From positions 62,001 through 126,000 of the forward strand of contig NZ_RZRU01000013.1 in the NCBI RefSeq assembly GCF_003997495.1: a stretch of 64,000 nt of DNA. Reading direction: 5' to 3'. The DNA comes from Mesorhizobium sp. M7A.F.Ca.US.008.03.1.1 (GTDB lineage: Bacteria; Pseudomonadota; Alphaproteobacteria; Rhizobiales; Rhizobiaceae). Below, piece after piece: positions 16,456-25,320 of the stretch. The notes under the pieces are model-generated. The model did no database searches and was not told the DNA's origin. It worked only from the letters and a program-made list of their open reading frames with translations. Numbering within the stretch: position 1 is the stretch's first letter; the number at the start of each line of letters is the position of its first letter. The position numbers were made by a program, and so were the translations under genes.

Positions 16456-17232
16456 ATGGCGAAAACAAAAGTCCTTCTTGTCGGCGAAAGCTGGGTGAGT
16501 TCGGCGACCCACTACAAGGGGTTCGACCAGTTCGGCAGCGTCACCTTTCACCTGGGCGCAACACCCCTGGTGGACGCTTTGAAGGGCAGCGAATTCGATC
16601 TCGACTACATGCCCGCCCATGAGGCCGTCGAGAAGCTGCCTTTCACCATGGAAGGGCTGTCGCAATACAGGGCGATCATCTTGTCCGACATTGGCGCGAA
16701 TTCGCTCCTGCTCCACCCCGATGTCTGGCTCCACGGCAAAACGGTTCCCAACCGGCTCAAACTCCTGCGCGACTGGACGCTGGCCGGCGGCGGTCTGATC
16801 ATGATCGGCGGCTATTTCAGCTTCCAGGGCATTGACGGCAAGGCGCGCTGGCATCGCACGGCGGTCGAGGAGGCGCTGCCGGTGACCTGCCTTCCCAATG
16901 ATGACCGGCTCGAAATTCCGGAGGGCTTTCGTCCGGAGATCACCGGTTCCAGAGACCACCCGCTTTTTGCCGGCATCGAAGGCGAGTGGCCGCTGCTGCT
17001 CGGCGCCAACGAGGTCATCGCCCGCGATCGGGACGATGTCGAGGTGCTGGCACGGCTGCCGCAGGATCAGGGCGGCCATCCCCTGCTGGTCACCGGGCGC
17101 CATGGCGAAGGGCGCACGCTGGTCTGGACGTCGGACATCGGTCCTCACTGGCTGCCGAACAGTTTTGTCGAATGGCCCGGCTATGCGCGGCTTTGGACCA
17201 ATGTGCTGCGCTGGGTCAGCAACGCCGCCTAG
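16456..17232 (+). CDS. Class I GATase-like protein (DUF1355/GATase1-like)
   Basis: A 258-residue cytoplasmic protein with the flavodoxin-like topology of class I glutamine amidotransferases: an opening strand KTKVLLVGESWVSS, then AIILSDIGANSLLL and GGGLIMIGGYFSFQG. No Cys sits at the usual nucleophile elbow (the position reads SDIGAN), so amidotransferase activity is doubtful. Relatives are annotated as putative glutamine amidotransferases beside sugar-type transporters. The start at 16456 is chosen for CAGGAGA about 8 bases upstream. Second gene of the operon; substrate unknown. Confidence 0.8.
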   Translation: MAKTKVLLVGESWVSSATHYKGFDQFGSVTFHLGATPLVDALKGSEFDLDYMPAHEAVEKLPFTMEGLSQYRAIILSDIGANSLLLHPDVWLHGKTVPNRLKLLRDWTLAGGGLIMIGGYFSFQGIDGKARWHRTAVEEALPVTCLPNDDRLEIPEGFRPEITGSRDHPLFAGIEGEWPLLLGANEVIARDRDDVEVLARLPQDQGGHPLLVTGRHGEGRTLVWTSDIGPHWLPNSFVEWPGYARLWTNVLRWVSNAA

Positions 17233-17260
17233 CCGATCCGCAATCGTCGGGGAACCCGTC

Positions 17261-18031
17261 ATGACAGAGCCCTTTCTTGTCGTCAGAAACATCGCCAAGC
17301 GCTTCGGCGCGCTGACCGCGCTGGCAAATGTCGATCTGGAGATCCGCTCCGGCGAGGTGCTGGCGCTTCTCGGCGACAATGGCGCCGGCAAATCGACCTT
17401 CATCAAGATCCTGGCAGGCGCTCATCCGCCCAGTGATGGGGAGCTTGTCATCGAGGGCAATCCGGTAGCCTTCTCCTCGCCCAAGGATGCCGCGGCATCG
17501 GGGATCGCGACGATCTTTCAGGAACTGGCGCTTTCGGAGAACCTGTCGATTGCCGAAAACGTCTTTCTCGGCCGCGAATTGAAACGCTCCATTTTGGGCA
17601 TTCCGTTCCTGAAGCGCAAAGAAATGCGACAGCGCGTCGACGGCCTGCTGAAGGAGCTCGATGCTCATATTTCCGATCCGGAAGCGCCCGTAGGCAGCCT
17701 GTCGGGCGGCCAACGCCAGGCCGTCGCAATCTGCCGGGCGCTCAATCTGAACGCCAGGCTGGTCATCATGGATGAGCCGACCGCGGCCCTTGCCGTTGCC
17801 GAAACGCGTAAGGTCCTGGCGCTGACACGGCGGCTTGCCGCGCGCGGCTGTGCCGTTGTGCTCATCAGCCACAACATTTCCGAAGTCTTCGAGGTTGCCG
17901 ACCGCATCGTGGTGTTCCGGCGCGGCCGCAAGGTGGCCGAACGGCTGGCGGCCGAGACCGATCACGAGGAAGTCGTTTCGCTCATAACAGGCGCTCATCC
18001 CGACGTGCGGGCGCTTGAAAAAACAAACTGA
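17261..18031 (+). CDS. Sugar-type ABC transporter ATP-binding protein
   Basis: A 256-residue ATPase of the ribose/fructose importer class. It has Walker A GDNGAGKST, Q-loop IFQELALSENLS, signature LSGGQRQAV, Walker B LVIMDEPTAAL and switch His in LISHNI. It has one nucleotide-binding domain, like FrcA, rather than the doubled RbsA/XylG type, so it should work as a homodimer with the two permeases that follow. It begins 28 bp after the GATase-like gene. Confidence 0.92.
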   Translation: MTEPFLVVRNIAKRFGALTALANVDLEIRSGEVLALLGDNGAGKSTFIKILAGAHPPSDGELVIEGNPVAFSSPKDAAASGIATIFQELALSENLSIAENVFLGRELKRSILGIPFLKRKEMRQRVDGLLKELDAHISDPEAPVGSLSGGQRQAVAICRALNLNARLVIMDEPTAALAVAETRKVLALTRRLAARGCAVVLISHNISEVFEVADRIVVFRRGRKVAERLAAETDHEEVVSLITGAHPDVRALEKTN

Positions 18032-18062
18032 AACGCACGTCATTTCCAGAGAGGTTCAAACA

Positions 18063-19049
18063 ATGCTTTCACAGTTCAAGAAAGTGCTCGCCGCTTCCGC
18101 ACTGTCACTCGCCATTGCAACCGCGGCGCATGCCGCGGACAAACACAAGGTCGCCTTCGTTCCGCAATTGATCGGCATCCCTTACTTCAACGCCATGGAA
18201 GCCGGCGGCAATCGCGCCGCCAAGGATCTCGGCGTCGACTTCATCTACTCGGGGCCCGTCGACACCAATCCGGTCGACCAGTTGCAGATCGTCCAGAACC
18301 TGATCGATCAGGGCGTCGAGGCAATCTCGGTCAGCGTCCTCGATGCGTCCAGCATCGCGCCCGTTGTCGAGAGCGCCAAGGCGAAGGGTATAAAACTGTT
18401 CACCAGCGACAGCGATGCACCTGACAGCGGCCGCGCGGTCTATGTCGCCCAGGCGACCGACGAAGGTCTCGGCACGACGATCATCGACGAACTCGTCAAG
18501 CGCGTTGGTGAGGACGCAACCATCGGTATCGTCTCCGGCGAAGCAACGGCGTCCAATCTCAATGCCTGGATCGGCTTCATGCAGAAAGAGGCCACCGGCA
18601 AATATCCGAAGCTGAAGCTGCTCGCGCCGCAATTCGCCGGCGGCACCGCTGAACGCGCCGCGCAAATATCAGGCGATCTGATGGCAGCCAACCCGGATGT
18701 CAAGGCCATCATCGCCGTCGCCTCCTCGACATGCCCGGGCGTTGCCCAGGCCATTGAAACCGCCGGCAAGATCGGCTCGGTCATCGGTGCCGGCTATTGC
18801 AGCCCGAACACGGCACGGTCCTACCTGAAGAGCGGCGCCTTCGGCTTCACCGTGCTCTGGGATCCCGAGCAACTCGGCTATCTCACGGTCTGGGCCGGCA
18901 AACAGCTGATCGACGGCAAGAGTTTCGAGGCGGAAAACAAGGTCGCCGGCCTGGAAAAGCCCGTCACCTATGATGCCGCCAAGGGCATTTTGCTTCTCGG
19001 GCCGCCGGCTGTCTTCACCAAAGACAATGTCGACAAGTTCAACTTCTGA
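18063..19049 (+). CDS. Periplasmic sugar-binding protein of the ABC transporter
   Basis: A 328-residue secreted binding protein with signal peptide KKVLAASALSLAIATAAHA|ADK. The mature part has the Peripla_BP_4 fold as in rhamnose (RhaS) or autoinducer-2 (LsrB) binding proteins: KVAFVPQLIGIPYFNAME, then SVSVLDASSIAPVVESAKAKG. The ligand cannot be told from sequence. The start at 18063 follows GAGAGG by about eight bases. It sits between ATPase and permease genes in the same operon. Confidence 0.9.
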   Translation: MLSQFKKVLAASALSLAIATAAHAADKHKVAFVPQLIGIPYFNAMEAGGNRAAKDLGVDFIYSGPVDTNPVDQLQIVQNLIDQGVEAISVSVLDASSIAPVVESAKAKGIKLFTSDSDAPDSGRAVYVAQATDEGLGTTIIDELVKRVGEDATIGIVSGEATASNLNAWIGFMQKEATGKYPKLKLLAPQFAGGTAERAAQISGDLMAANPDVKAIIAVASSTCPGVAQAIETAGKIGSVIGAGYCSPNTARSYLKSGAFGFTVLWDPEQLGYLTVWAGKQLIDGKSFEAENKVAGLEKPVTYDAAKGILLLGPPAVFTKDNVDKFNF

Positions 19050-19057
19050 GCTGTGAC

Positions 19058-20044
19058 ATGAACGCGGTGCGGCTGATTGGAGACGGTGTCTTCTCCATGA
19101 ACGGGCGAGAGTGGTCTCTGCTTGTCGCCTGTTTGCTGGCGATCGTCATCTTTTCTGTCGCATCGCCGCACTACGCCACATCAGGCAATGCAGCCACGGT
19201 CCTGCGCAACAGCGTCGAACTGCTGCTGATCGGCCTTGGCATGACCTTGCTGCTCGCCATGGGCGGCATCGATGTCTCGATCGGCATCGTCATGGGCCTC
19301 GCGGCCATCGCAATCGGTCGAGTGCTTGGTGCCGACGGCAATCCGCTGCTGGCGATCGTTGTCGGCCCGCTGGTCGGCGCGCTGCTCGGCTGTGTCACAG
19401 CGGCCGTCGTCGTTCTCGGCCGCGTTCCGGCGATTGTCGGAACGCTCGGCCTGCTCGGCGTCTACCGCACCGCCGTCTTCGTACTTCTCGGAGGGCAATG
19501 GCTTTCGGGCCTGCCCTCGAGCCTTACAAATCTTCTTGCAACCAGCGTGCTCGGCGTCCCCGTCCCTGCCCTGGCGATTGCCGTTGCCTATCTGGCCGTC
19601 TGGCTGGCGCTGCGGCGAACTCCTTATGGGCTGCATCTGCTGGCGATCGGCAATTCGGAGGAAAAAGCGCGGCTTTCGGGTATCCCGGTGATCAAGGTCC
19701 GCTTCATCACCTTCGTCATCAGCGGCGTCCTGACTGGCATTGCCGCCACGTTCTACGTCGCCACCTACCGCAACGTGGAAATGACGATCGGCAGCACGCT
19801 GGCGCTCGATGCCATTGCCGCCGTCATTCTTGGCGGCACAAGCATATTGGGCGGCAGATGCAGCCTGATCGGCACCGTGCTCGGCGTGCTGCTTCTGAGA
19901 ATCCTGCAGAACGGCCTGCTGTTGATCGGTGTCCCTTCCCTTTGGCAGCCTGTCGTCACCGGCGTTCTCATCATCGGCGTGCTTGGCTTCGAAGCTGTTT
20001 GCAACGGATTGCCACTCGGCAGATTTCAACGAGCCCGCGCATGA
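19058..20044 (+). CDS. Sugar-type ABC transporter permease 1
   Basis: A 328-residue inner-membrane permease of the ribose-transporter (BPD_transp_2) family. It has about eight to ten hydrophobic segments and the family landmark GIDVSIGIVMGL after the third. The cytoplasmic EEKARLSGIPVIKVRF loop contacts the ATPase. It starts 8 bp after the binding-protein stop and overlaps the next permease by 4 bp (ATGA type). Confidence 0.9.
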   Translation: MNAVRLIGDGVFSMNGREWSLLVACLLAIVIFSVASPHYATSGNAATVLRNSVELLLIGLGMTLLLAMGGIDVSIGIVMGLAAIAIGRVLGADGNPLLAIVVGPLVGALLGCVTAAVVVLGRVPAIVGTLGLLGVYRTAVFVLLGGQWLSGLPSSLTNLLATSVLGVPVPALAIAVAYLAVWLALRRTPYGLHLLAIGNSEEKARLSGIPVIKVRFITFVISGVLTGIAATFYVATYRNVEMTIGSTLALDAIAAVILGGTSILGGRCSLIGTVLGVLLLRILQNGLLLIGVPSLWQPVVTGVLIIGVLGFEAVCNGLPLGRFQRARA

Positions 20045-21000
20045 AAACGCTCCGCAACCTGCAGGGCCCGGCCCTTACCCTGGCTTTGCTCTGCGCGCTT
20101 TGGCTGATCGTCATTGTCGGCCTGCTGGCGCTCAAGCCCTCGGTCTACAATCTCGGCACCGTCACCACCATCCTTCAGTTCTCGACGATCCTCGCCCTGG
20201 TCGGCCTTGGACAAGGGCTGGTCATCATGGCCGGTGGCGCCGGCATCGACCTCTCGGTCGGCGGTGCGGTCTCGCTGTCCGCCATCGTCGCGATGCTTTG
20301 CCTCAAGCTGGGATTGCCGCCGGTCCTGCTGCCCGCCGTCTGCATCCTGGCCGGCGCGATGCTCGGTGCCTTGAACGGATGGCTGGTGAACGGGCTCGCC
20401 CTTCTCCCCTTTATCGCGACGCTCGGCACCTTCTTCGTCTATTCCGGCGCGGCACTTGCCGTCACCGGCGGTGCTGCCCAGGCGGGCGTGCCTCCATGGC
20501 TGCTTCTGTGGGGGCGCGGCGTCGTCATGGGCATTCCGATGCCCTTCCTCACCCTTGCCATCCCCTGCTTTGCGCTTGCCGGCCTGGTGCTGCTCTCGAC
20601 CGCCTGGGGGCGCTGGATTTACGCCATGGGCTTCAACGAACGTTCGGCCAAACTGGTCGGCATACCGGTCGATCGCGTTCGCTTCATTCTCTACGTGCTG
20701 AGCGGTGCGCTTGCCGGCGCCGCGGGGCTCGTCTCGATCGCCTGGCTCGGCAGCGGCAGGCCCAATATCGGCCAGAACCTCGAACTTGAATCGCTGACTG
20801 CCGCCATGCTCGGAGGCATCGCCATCACCGGAGGGCGCGGTGGCGTCGGCGGCGTGTTCGCGGCCGTCCTGCTGCTGGTCACGCTCAAGACCGGCCTCCT
20901 GCAATTGAACATCAACACGGTCTGGCAGGTGGGGATTGTCGGCGCCCTTCTGGTTTTCGTCCTTCTCGCCGACCGACTTTCCCAACGTTGGAGATCATGA
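20041..21000 (+). CDS. Sugar-type ABC transporter permease 2
   Basis: A 319-residue membrane protein homologous to the preceding permease, forming the other half of a heterodimeric channel. Landmarks are GAGIDLSVGGAVSLSA and the coupling loop NERSAKLVGIPVDRVRF. Start and stop overlap both neighbours (ATGA at each junction), so the transporter and the following hydrolase are translationally coupled. Confidence 0.9.
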   Translation: MKTLRNLQGPALTLALLCALWLIVIVGLLALKPSVYNLGTVTTILQFSTILALVGLGQGLVIMAGGAGIDLSVGGAVSLSAIVAMLCLKLGLPPVLLPAVCILAGAMLGALNGWLVNGLALLPFIATLGTFFVYSGAALAVTGGAAQAGVPPWLLLWGRGVVMGIPMPFLTLAIPCFALAGLVLLSTAWGRWIYAMGFNERSAKLVGIPVDRVRFILYVLSGALAGAAGLVSIAWLGSGRPNIGQNLELESLTAAMLGGIAITGGRGGVGGVFAAVLLLVTLKTGLLQLNINTVWQVGIVGALLVFVLLADRLSQRWRS

Positions 21001-22316
21001 TGCCGTCCATGGAAGAGATCATCGCCGCGCGCGTCGAGGCAAGTGCTGACCGTATCGTCGAAACATTGAGCGATCTCGTCGCTTTCCCCTCAATCGTAAA
21101 ATCCAATCCGAAGGAGGCCGGCCCCGGCGAGCGTGATTGCCAGCTGTATCTGCAAAAGCGCATCGAGGCGCTCGGCTTCTCGACCGATCTGTGGGATCCG
21201 GACGGCCCGGCGCTCTACGAAAAATACAAGGGGCGTGCCGGCGCCAACAAGGGCAGAACGTTCGAGGGCAGACCCAATCTCGGCGGTGTCTTGAAAGGCA
21301 CCGGCGGTGGGCGCTCCATCATGCTGACCGGCCATATCGACGTCGTCCCGCCGGGCGCTGCCGGACACTGGACAACCGACCCGTTCCAGCCCGTCCTCAA
21401 GGACGGATTTCTGCACGGTCGCGGCACGGTCGACATGAAAGGCGGCGTCGCCTGCATGCTGATGGCCGTCGAGATCCTGAAGGGACTCGACATTCCCTTG
21501 TCCGGAGATGTCGTCTTCACCACCGTCGTCGACGAGGAAATCGGCGGCATGGGGTCACTGGCCATGGTCGATCGCGGCTTTCACGCCGATGCCGGTATCA
21601 TGACCGAACCGACGGCCAACAAGATCGCACCGCTCTGTCACGGCATCCTGTGGGGCAAGATCATCATTGACGGCATAGGCGGACATGCGGAGCTGACGCC
21701 GAATGCCTGGTATTCGAGCGGCCCGGTCGATGCCGTCCAGCTTTGCCGGCAAATCCTCGACGGCATCGACATCCTCAACCGGCGCTGGATGTTCGATCCC
21801 CGGAAGAACCATCCGTTGATGGATCTGCCGAACCAGATCATCGTCACCCAGATGAGTGCCGGCGAGCATCCCTCCTCGATGGCAGGTCGTGGTGAAATCA
21901 TCATCGACGCGCAGTACCTGCCGAGCGAGCGTGACGAGTTCAAGCTGGGCGGCAACGTCAAGCGCGAAATCGAAGAACATATCGCCAATGTCTGCCAGGC
22001 AGACCCTTATCTTCGCCAGCACCCTGCCCGCGTCGAGTGGATCCTCGACGCCGACTGCGCCGAGATCCCGTCGGACAATCCCTTTGTCGGCGTCTTCCAG
22101 GAGGCCGTCAAAGAAGCCAATCTCTCGCCGGTCCTGAGTGGTTTTGGCGCGCACAGCGACATCGGCCTGCCGACCGGCCTCGGCAATACCCCAACCGTCA
22201 ATTTCGGTCCCGGCGACCCTGCGCAGGCGCATCAGCCGAACGAACGCGTTTCGGTGCGCGATCTCGTCGACTGCACCAAGGCAATTGCAATTGCTGTCGA
22301 AAAATGGTGCCGCTAG
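20997..22316 (+). CDS. M20-family metallohydrolase (ArgE/DapE/ACY1-like)
   Basis: A 439-residue zinc hydrolase of amide bonds. Metal and catalytic residues are visible: His and Asp in LTGHIDVVPPG, Asp in GRGTVDMKGGVA, the Glu-Glu pair in VVDEEIGGMG, and a late His in PAQAHQPNE. A dimerisation-type lid domain lies between residues ~200 and 320 (GGHAELTP). As the last gene of the transporter operon it probably deacylates or otherwise hydrolyses the imported compound. TTG 20988 is an alternative start. Confidence 0.88.
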   Translation: MMPSMEEIIAARVEASADRIVETLSDLVAFPSIVKSNPKEAGPGERDCQLYLQKRIEALGFSTDLWDPDGPALYEKYKGRAGANKGRTFEGRPNLGGVLKGTGGGRSIMLTGHIDVVPPGAAGHWTTDPFQPVLKDGFLHGRGTVDMKGGVACMLMAVEILKGLDIPLSGDVVFTTVVDEEIGGMGSLAMVDRGFHADAGIMTEPTANKIAPLCHGILWGKIIIDGIGGHAELTPNAWYSSGPVDAVQLCRQILDGIDILNRRWMFDPRKNHPLMDLPNQIIVTQMSAGEHPSSMAGRGEIIIDAQYLPSERDEFKLGGNVKREIEEHIANVCQADPYLRQHPARVEWILDADCAEIPSDNPFVGVFQEAVKEANLSPVLSGFGAHSDIGLPTGLGNTPTVNFGPGDPAQAHQPNERVSVRDLVDCTKAIAIAVEKWCR

Positions 22317-22607
22317 CCTGGCAGCGGCAACATGAAGGGGACGGTTGGCAATGCGACGACGCAGCATGGGGCCATGGCCCTTCGACAGGAGCGTGCGGCG
22401 CTTCTGGTCATCGACAGGCGGCGGCACCCCCTCGAGTTCCCGCCATGCGGCAGGGTCTCGATCTTTGCCACGCCGCAGGATAGTGGCCGAGCTTGCGCCA
22501 CTTCCTGGTGATGTCGTCGCGTTCTGACAGCAGGCGAACTTGCGCAAGAGATTGAGCTGAGCGCATGAGCAAGCCGTTCCTATAGCCGCCTCGGGCTCGC
22601 CGTCCGT

Positions 22608-23162
22608 TTACGGCGGATCAGTGTTGCAGCTGCCGGCAACCTGGTTGACCGCTTCGCCGAACCCGGCGAGGTCGAAATCGGCCTCGCCGCGTCCCGCCAG
22701 CAGCCCGAACCGCCATGAAAGCTGGAGCCGATTCGCGGCGACAAGGCGCCTGATGCCATCGGCGCCGTCGCGCACCAGCATCCGGCCGCGCGGCCCAACC
22801 GACCAGCTCTCATCGAACTTGCTGCCCTGGTCGACCGTGACCGACATGGTGATCTTGCGGCTGGCCGAGACGGCGTCGTTCAGTTGCAGCCATTCGGTCC
22901 AGTGCGGCTCGCCGTTTGCCCGGCAGGCAATCGTCAGGATCGGGCTGTAGCTCAAGGCGCCGCCGCCGGTGATCAGCTTGTTGGTGGCGTACACAGAAGC
23001 CTTGACCAGGCCGTCTTCGCCGGTTTCGAACCGCCAATTGTCAGTCACCGTTTCGGCCTGGGCAATGCCGCAGACAGAGACAAGGACCAGCGCAATTGCT
23101 GCAGCGTATCCCAATTCGACGAACAGTCTCAACACGCCCTCCAACAACCAAGCGGCTTGCAA
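22608..23162 (-). CDS. Secreted protein resembling T6SS-associated VasI-like proteins
   Basis: A 184-residue exported protein with a hydrophobic signal region ending IALVLVSVCGIAQA|ETV. The mature part is beta-rich with a pattern seen in VasI-like proteins: a W...E opening, a central PILTIACRANGEPHWTEW, and an ending that bears a second Cys (VNQVAGSCN), probably disulphide-bonded to the first. No type VI genes lie in the window, so the VasI resemblance indicates fold only. Function unknown. The 290 bp upstream toward the M20 gene contain no supported feature. Confidence 0.6.
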   Translation of the reverse strand: MQAAWLLEGVLRLFVELGYAAAIALVLVSVCGIAQAETVTDNWRFETGEDGLVKASVYATNKLITGGGALSYSPILTIACRANGEPHWTEWLQLNDAVSASRKITMSVTVDQGSKFDESWSVGPRGRMLVRDGADGIRRLVAANRLQLSWRFGLLAGRGEADFDLAGFGEAVNQVAGSCNTDPP

Positions 23163-23243
23163 TAGAAGCGCAGATAATGATCAAAGCTTGGTCGCCACAG
23201 GCCATAGCTCGCGAAGCGTGCCGGCTGTTGCAGTTTGGCAACG

Positions 23244-23270
23244 AAAAAGGCCGCCTCGAGGGCGGCCTTT
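23244..23270 (-). terminator. Rho-independent terminator of tig
   Basis: Read on the minus strand: AAAGGCCGCC, loop CTCGA, GGCGGCCTTT, then a run of T. The 10-bp stem with T-tract ends about 24 bp beyond the tig stop codon. Confidence 0.85.
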
Positions 23271-23293
23271 CCTGTTTCAGCGGAGCGCTGGTG

Positions 23294-24766
23294 TTATTCG
23301 GCGTCCTTGCCGGCTTTCTTCTTCGGCGCGGCCTTCTTCTTGGGCTCTTCCGCGTCGTCGGCCTTCTTGTCGTCGGCCTTCTTGGCGGCGGCTTTGTTCG
23401 CCGGCTTCGCCTTAGCGGTGTCGTCCTCCTCGTCGTCGGCCATCAGCTCTTCCTTGCTGACCTTGACGTCGGTGACCGAAATCTGACCGAGCAGATGGTC
23501 GACCACCTTTTCCTCGAACATCGGCGCCCGCAGCGTGTTCAACGCTTCCGGGTTGTTGCGGTAGAACTCGAAGACTTCCTGCTGCTGATTGCCTGGATAG
23601 CGGCGCACCTGCTCGAACAGGCCGCGCTGCAGCTCTTCGTCCGATACGGTCACGCCGGCCTTCTCGCCGATTTCAGCCAGCACCAGGCCGAGGCGCACGC
23701 GGCGCTCGGCAAGCCGCAGATACTCGGCACGCGCCTCTTCTTCCGTCGTCTCTTCGTCGGCAAAGGTGCGTCCGGCTGCTTCCAGGTCACGATTGACCTG
23801 CGCCCAGATGTTGTTGAACTCGGCGTCGACGAGCTTCGACGGTGCCTCGAACGAGTAGGACGCGTCGAGCTGGTCGAGCAGCTGGCGCTTGACCTTCTGG
23901 CGCGTCATGGCGCCGAACTGGTTCTCGATCTGGCCGCGCACGACGTCGCGCAGGCGCTCCAGCGACTCCAGGCCGAGGTTCTTGGCGGTCTCGTCGTTGA
24001 TTTCCAGCGCGCCGGGCTGGGATACTTCCTTGACGGTGACGTCGAAGGTCGCTTCCTTGCCGGCCAGATGCGCGGCCTGGTAGTTTTCCGGGAAAGTCAC
24101 GGTGACCTGCTTTTCGTCACCAGCCTTGGCGCCGACCAGCTGATCCTCGAAGCCGGGGATGAATTCCTTCGAACCCAGCACCAGGGGCTGATCGGTGCCG
24201 GCGCCGCCATTGAAGGCTTCGCCGTCGATCTTGCCGACATAGTCGATGGTGACGCGGTCGCCATTGGCGGCCTTGCCGGTCTTCGGCTCGTAGCTGCGCG
24301 CCGATTCGGCAACGCGCTGGACCTGCTCGTCGATCTCGGCATCAGGCACGTCGAACACCTGGCGTGTCACCTTGATGTCGGAAAAGTCCTTGATCTCGAT
24401 CGCCGGGATGATCTCGTAGTTGAGGCGGAATTCGAAGTCGGCGCCGCCGGCCAGGATCTTCTCGGCTTCCTTCTCGTCCTCGGTCATGATGACTTCGGGC
24501 TGCATGGCAGCCTTTTCACCACGCCCGGTAATGATCGAACGGGTCGAATCATTGAGGATTTCGTTGACCACTTCGGCCATGAACGACTTGCCGTAGACCT
24601 TGCGCAGGTGCTGCACCGGCACCTTGCCTGGACGGAAGCCGTTGATGCGGACCTTGTTGCGGGCATCCGAAAGCCGCGCCATCAGCTTGGCTTCCATGTC
24701 ACCGGCCGGCACGGTGATCTTGATCTCTCGCTTGAGACCGGAGTTGAGCGTTTCGGTGACCTGCAT
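23294..24766 (-). CDS. tig: Trigger factor
   Basis: A ribosome-bound chaperone and peptidyl-prolyl isomerase of 490 residues. Domains are the N-terminal ribosome-binding domain with signature NGFRPGKVP (~res 41-49), the FKBP-type PPIase domain (GDRVTIDYVGKIDGEAF ... FIPGFEDQLVGAKAGD), and the helical C-terminal chaperone domain. The last ~50 residues are Lys/Ala/Asp-rich and likely disordered, a common alphaproteobacterial extension. The start at 24766 gives MQVTETL, as in homologues; the frame extends upstream without similarity. Confidence 0.97.
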   Translation of the reverse strand: MQVTETLNSGLKREIKITVPAGDMEAKLMARLSDARNKVRINGFRPGKVPVQHLRKVYGKSFMAEVVNEILNDSTRSIITGRGEKAAMQPEVIMTEDEKEAEKILAGGADFEFRLNYEIIPAIEIKDFSDIKVTRQVFDVPDAEIDEQVQRVAESARSYEPKTGKAANGDRVTIDYVGKIDGEAFNGGAGTDQPLVLGSKEFIPGFEDQLVGAKAGDEKQVTVTFPENYQAAHLAGKEATFDVTVKEVSQPGALEINDETAKNLGLESLERLRDVVRGQIENQFGAMTRQKVKRQLLDQLDASYSFEAPSKLVDAEFNNIWAQVNRDLEAAGRTFADEETTEEEARAEYLRLAERRVRLGLVLAEIGEKAGVTVSDEELQRGLFEQVRRYPGNQQQEVFEFYRNNPEALNTLRAPMFEEKVVDHLLGQISVTDVKVSKEELMADDEEDDTAKAKPANKAAAKKADDKKADDAEEPKKKAAPKKKAGKDAE

Positions 24767-25140
24767 CGTAAAACCTTTGTTTTCACCAATGAGACTGCCA
24801 CGGCCTCTGCCGTTCACAGCCTGCCGGTATATTCTTGCCGGGAATGGCTTTTGGTACGGAACCTGGCGATTTGACCGAAAACCCGGCTCAAACTCTTCCA
24901 AACTGCGTTCCAAAATGTGAATAAGTTCTTGTTTTTCCTACTTCTTATCACATTCTGCAGAAGCGGATCGTCGCGTCCCGTCACATTTGACACGCCTTTT
25001 GTCACAGGCGAGGCCAATTTTCAACAGTCTTCGCATTCCGGCGAATAACCAGCATTCGGGCCTGACCCACATCTTGTCGCCGACCCACATCTTGTCTCTG
25101 ACATTGACAGAATGATGGCTACATGGGATTGCCGACCCAT
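24767..25140. other. 374-bp intergenic region between tig and tRNA-Leu
   Basis: It should hold the tig promoter (minus) and the tRNA-Leu promoter (plus). The only clear structure is a tandem pair GACCCACATCTTGTC at 25064-25078 and 25082-25096 (18-bp period). No open frame with a ribosome-binding site was seen. Confidence 0.5.
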
Positions 25141-25225
25141 GCGGATGTGGCGGAACTGGTAGACGCCCTGGATTTAGGTTCCAGTGCCGAAAGGCGTGGG
25201 GGTTCGAGTCCCTTCATCCGCACCA
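25141..25225 (+). tRNA. tRNA-Leu (anticodon TAG)
   Basis: An 85-nt class II tRNA with encoded CCA. The acceptor stem is GCGGATG/CATCCGC. The anticodon stem CTGGA/TCCAG has loop TTTAGGT (anticodon TAG). A variable arm TGCCGAAAGGCGT and T-loop GGTTCGAGTCC are present. Confidence 0.97.
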
Positions 25226-25237
25226 CCCTTCGCTCTT

Positions 25238-25269
25238 CGAGCTTCGGGTGGCGGGCCACCCGAAGCTCG
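25238..25269 (+). terminator. Hairpin after tRNA-Leu, probable terminator
   Basis: CGAGCTTCGGGTGGC pairs perfectly with GCCACCCGAAGCTCG across a very short loop, 12 bp after the tRNA. There is no T-tract, so termination is likely but not certain. Confidence 0.5.
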
Positions 25270-25320
25270 TTAGACGAAGGAGTGTCCCCCGAAGCCTTGG
25301 CGAAGGAGGACCAGCGCCGT

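Noticed and set aside
16456..17232. Active glutamine amidotransferase
   Set aside because: The fold resembles class I GATases but no nucleophilic Cys is present at the expected turn.
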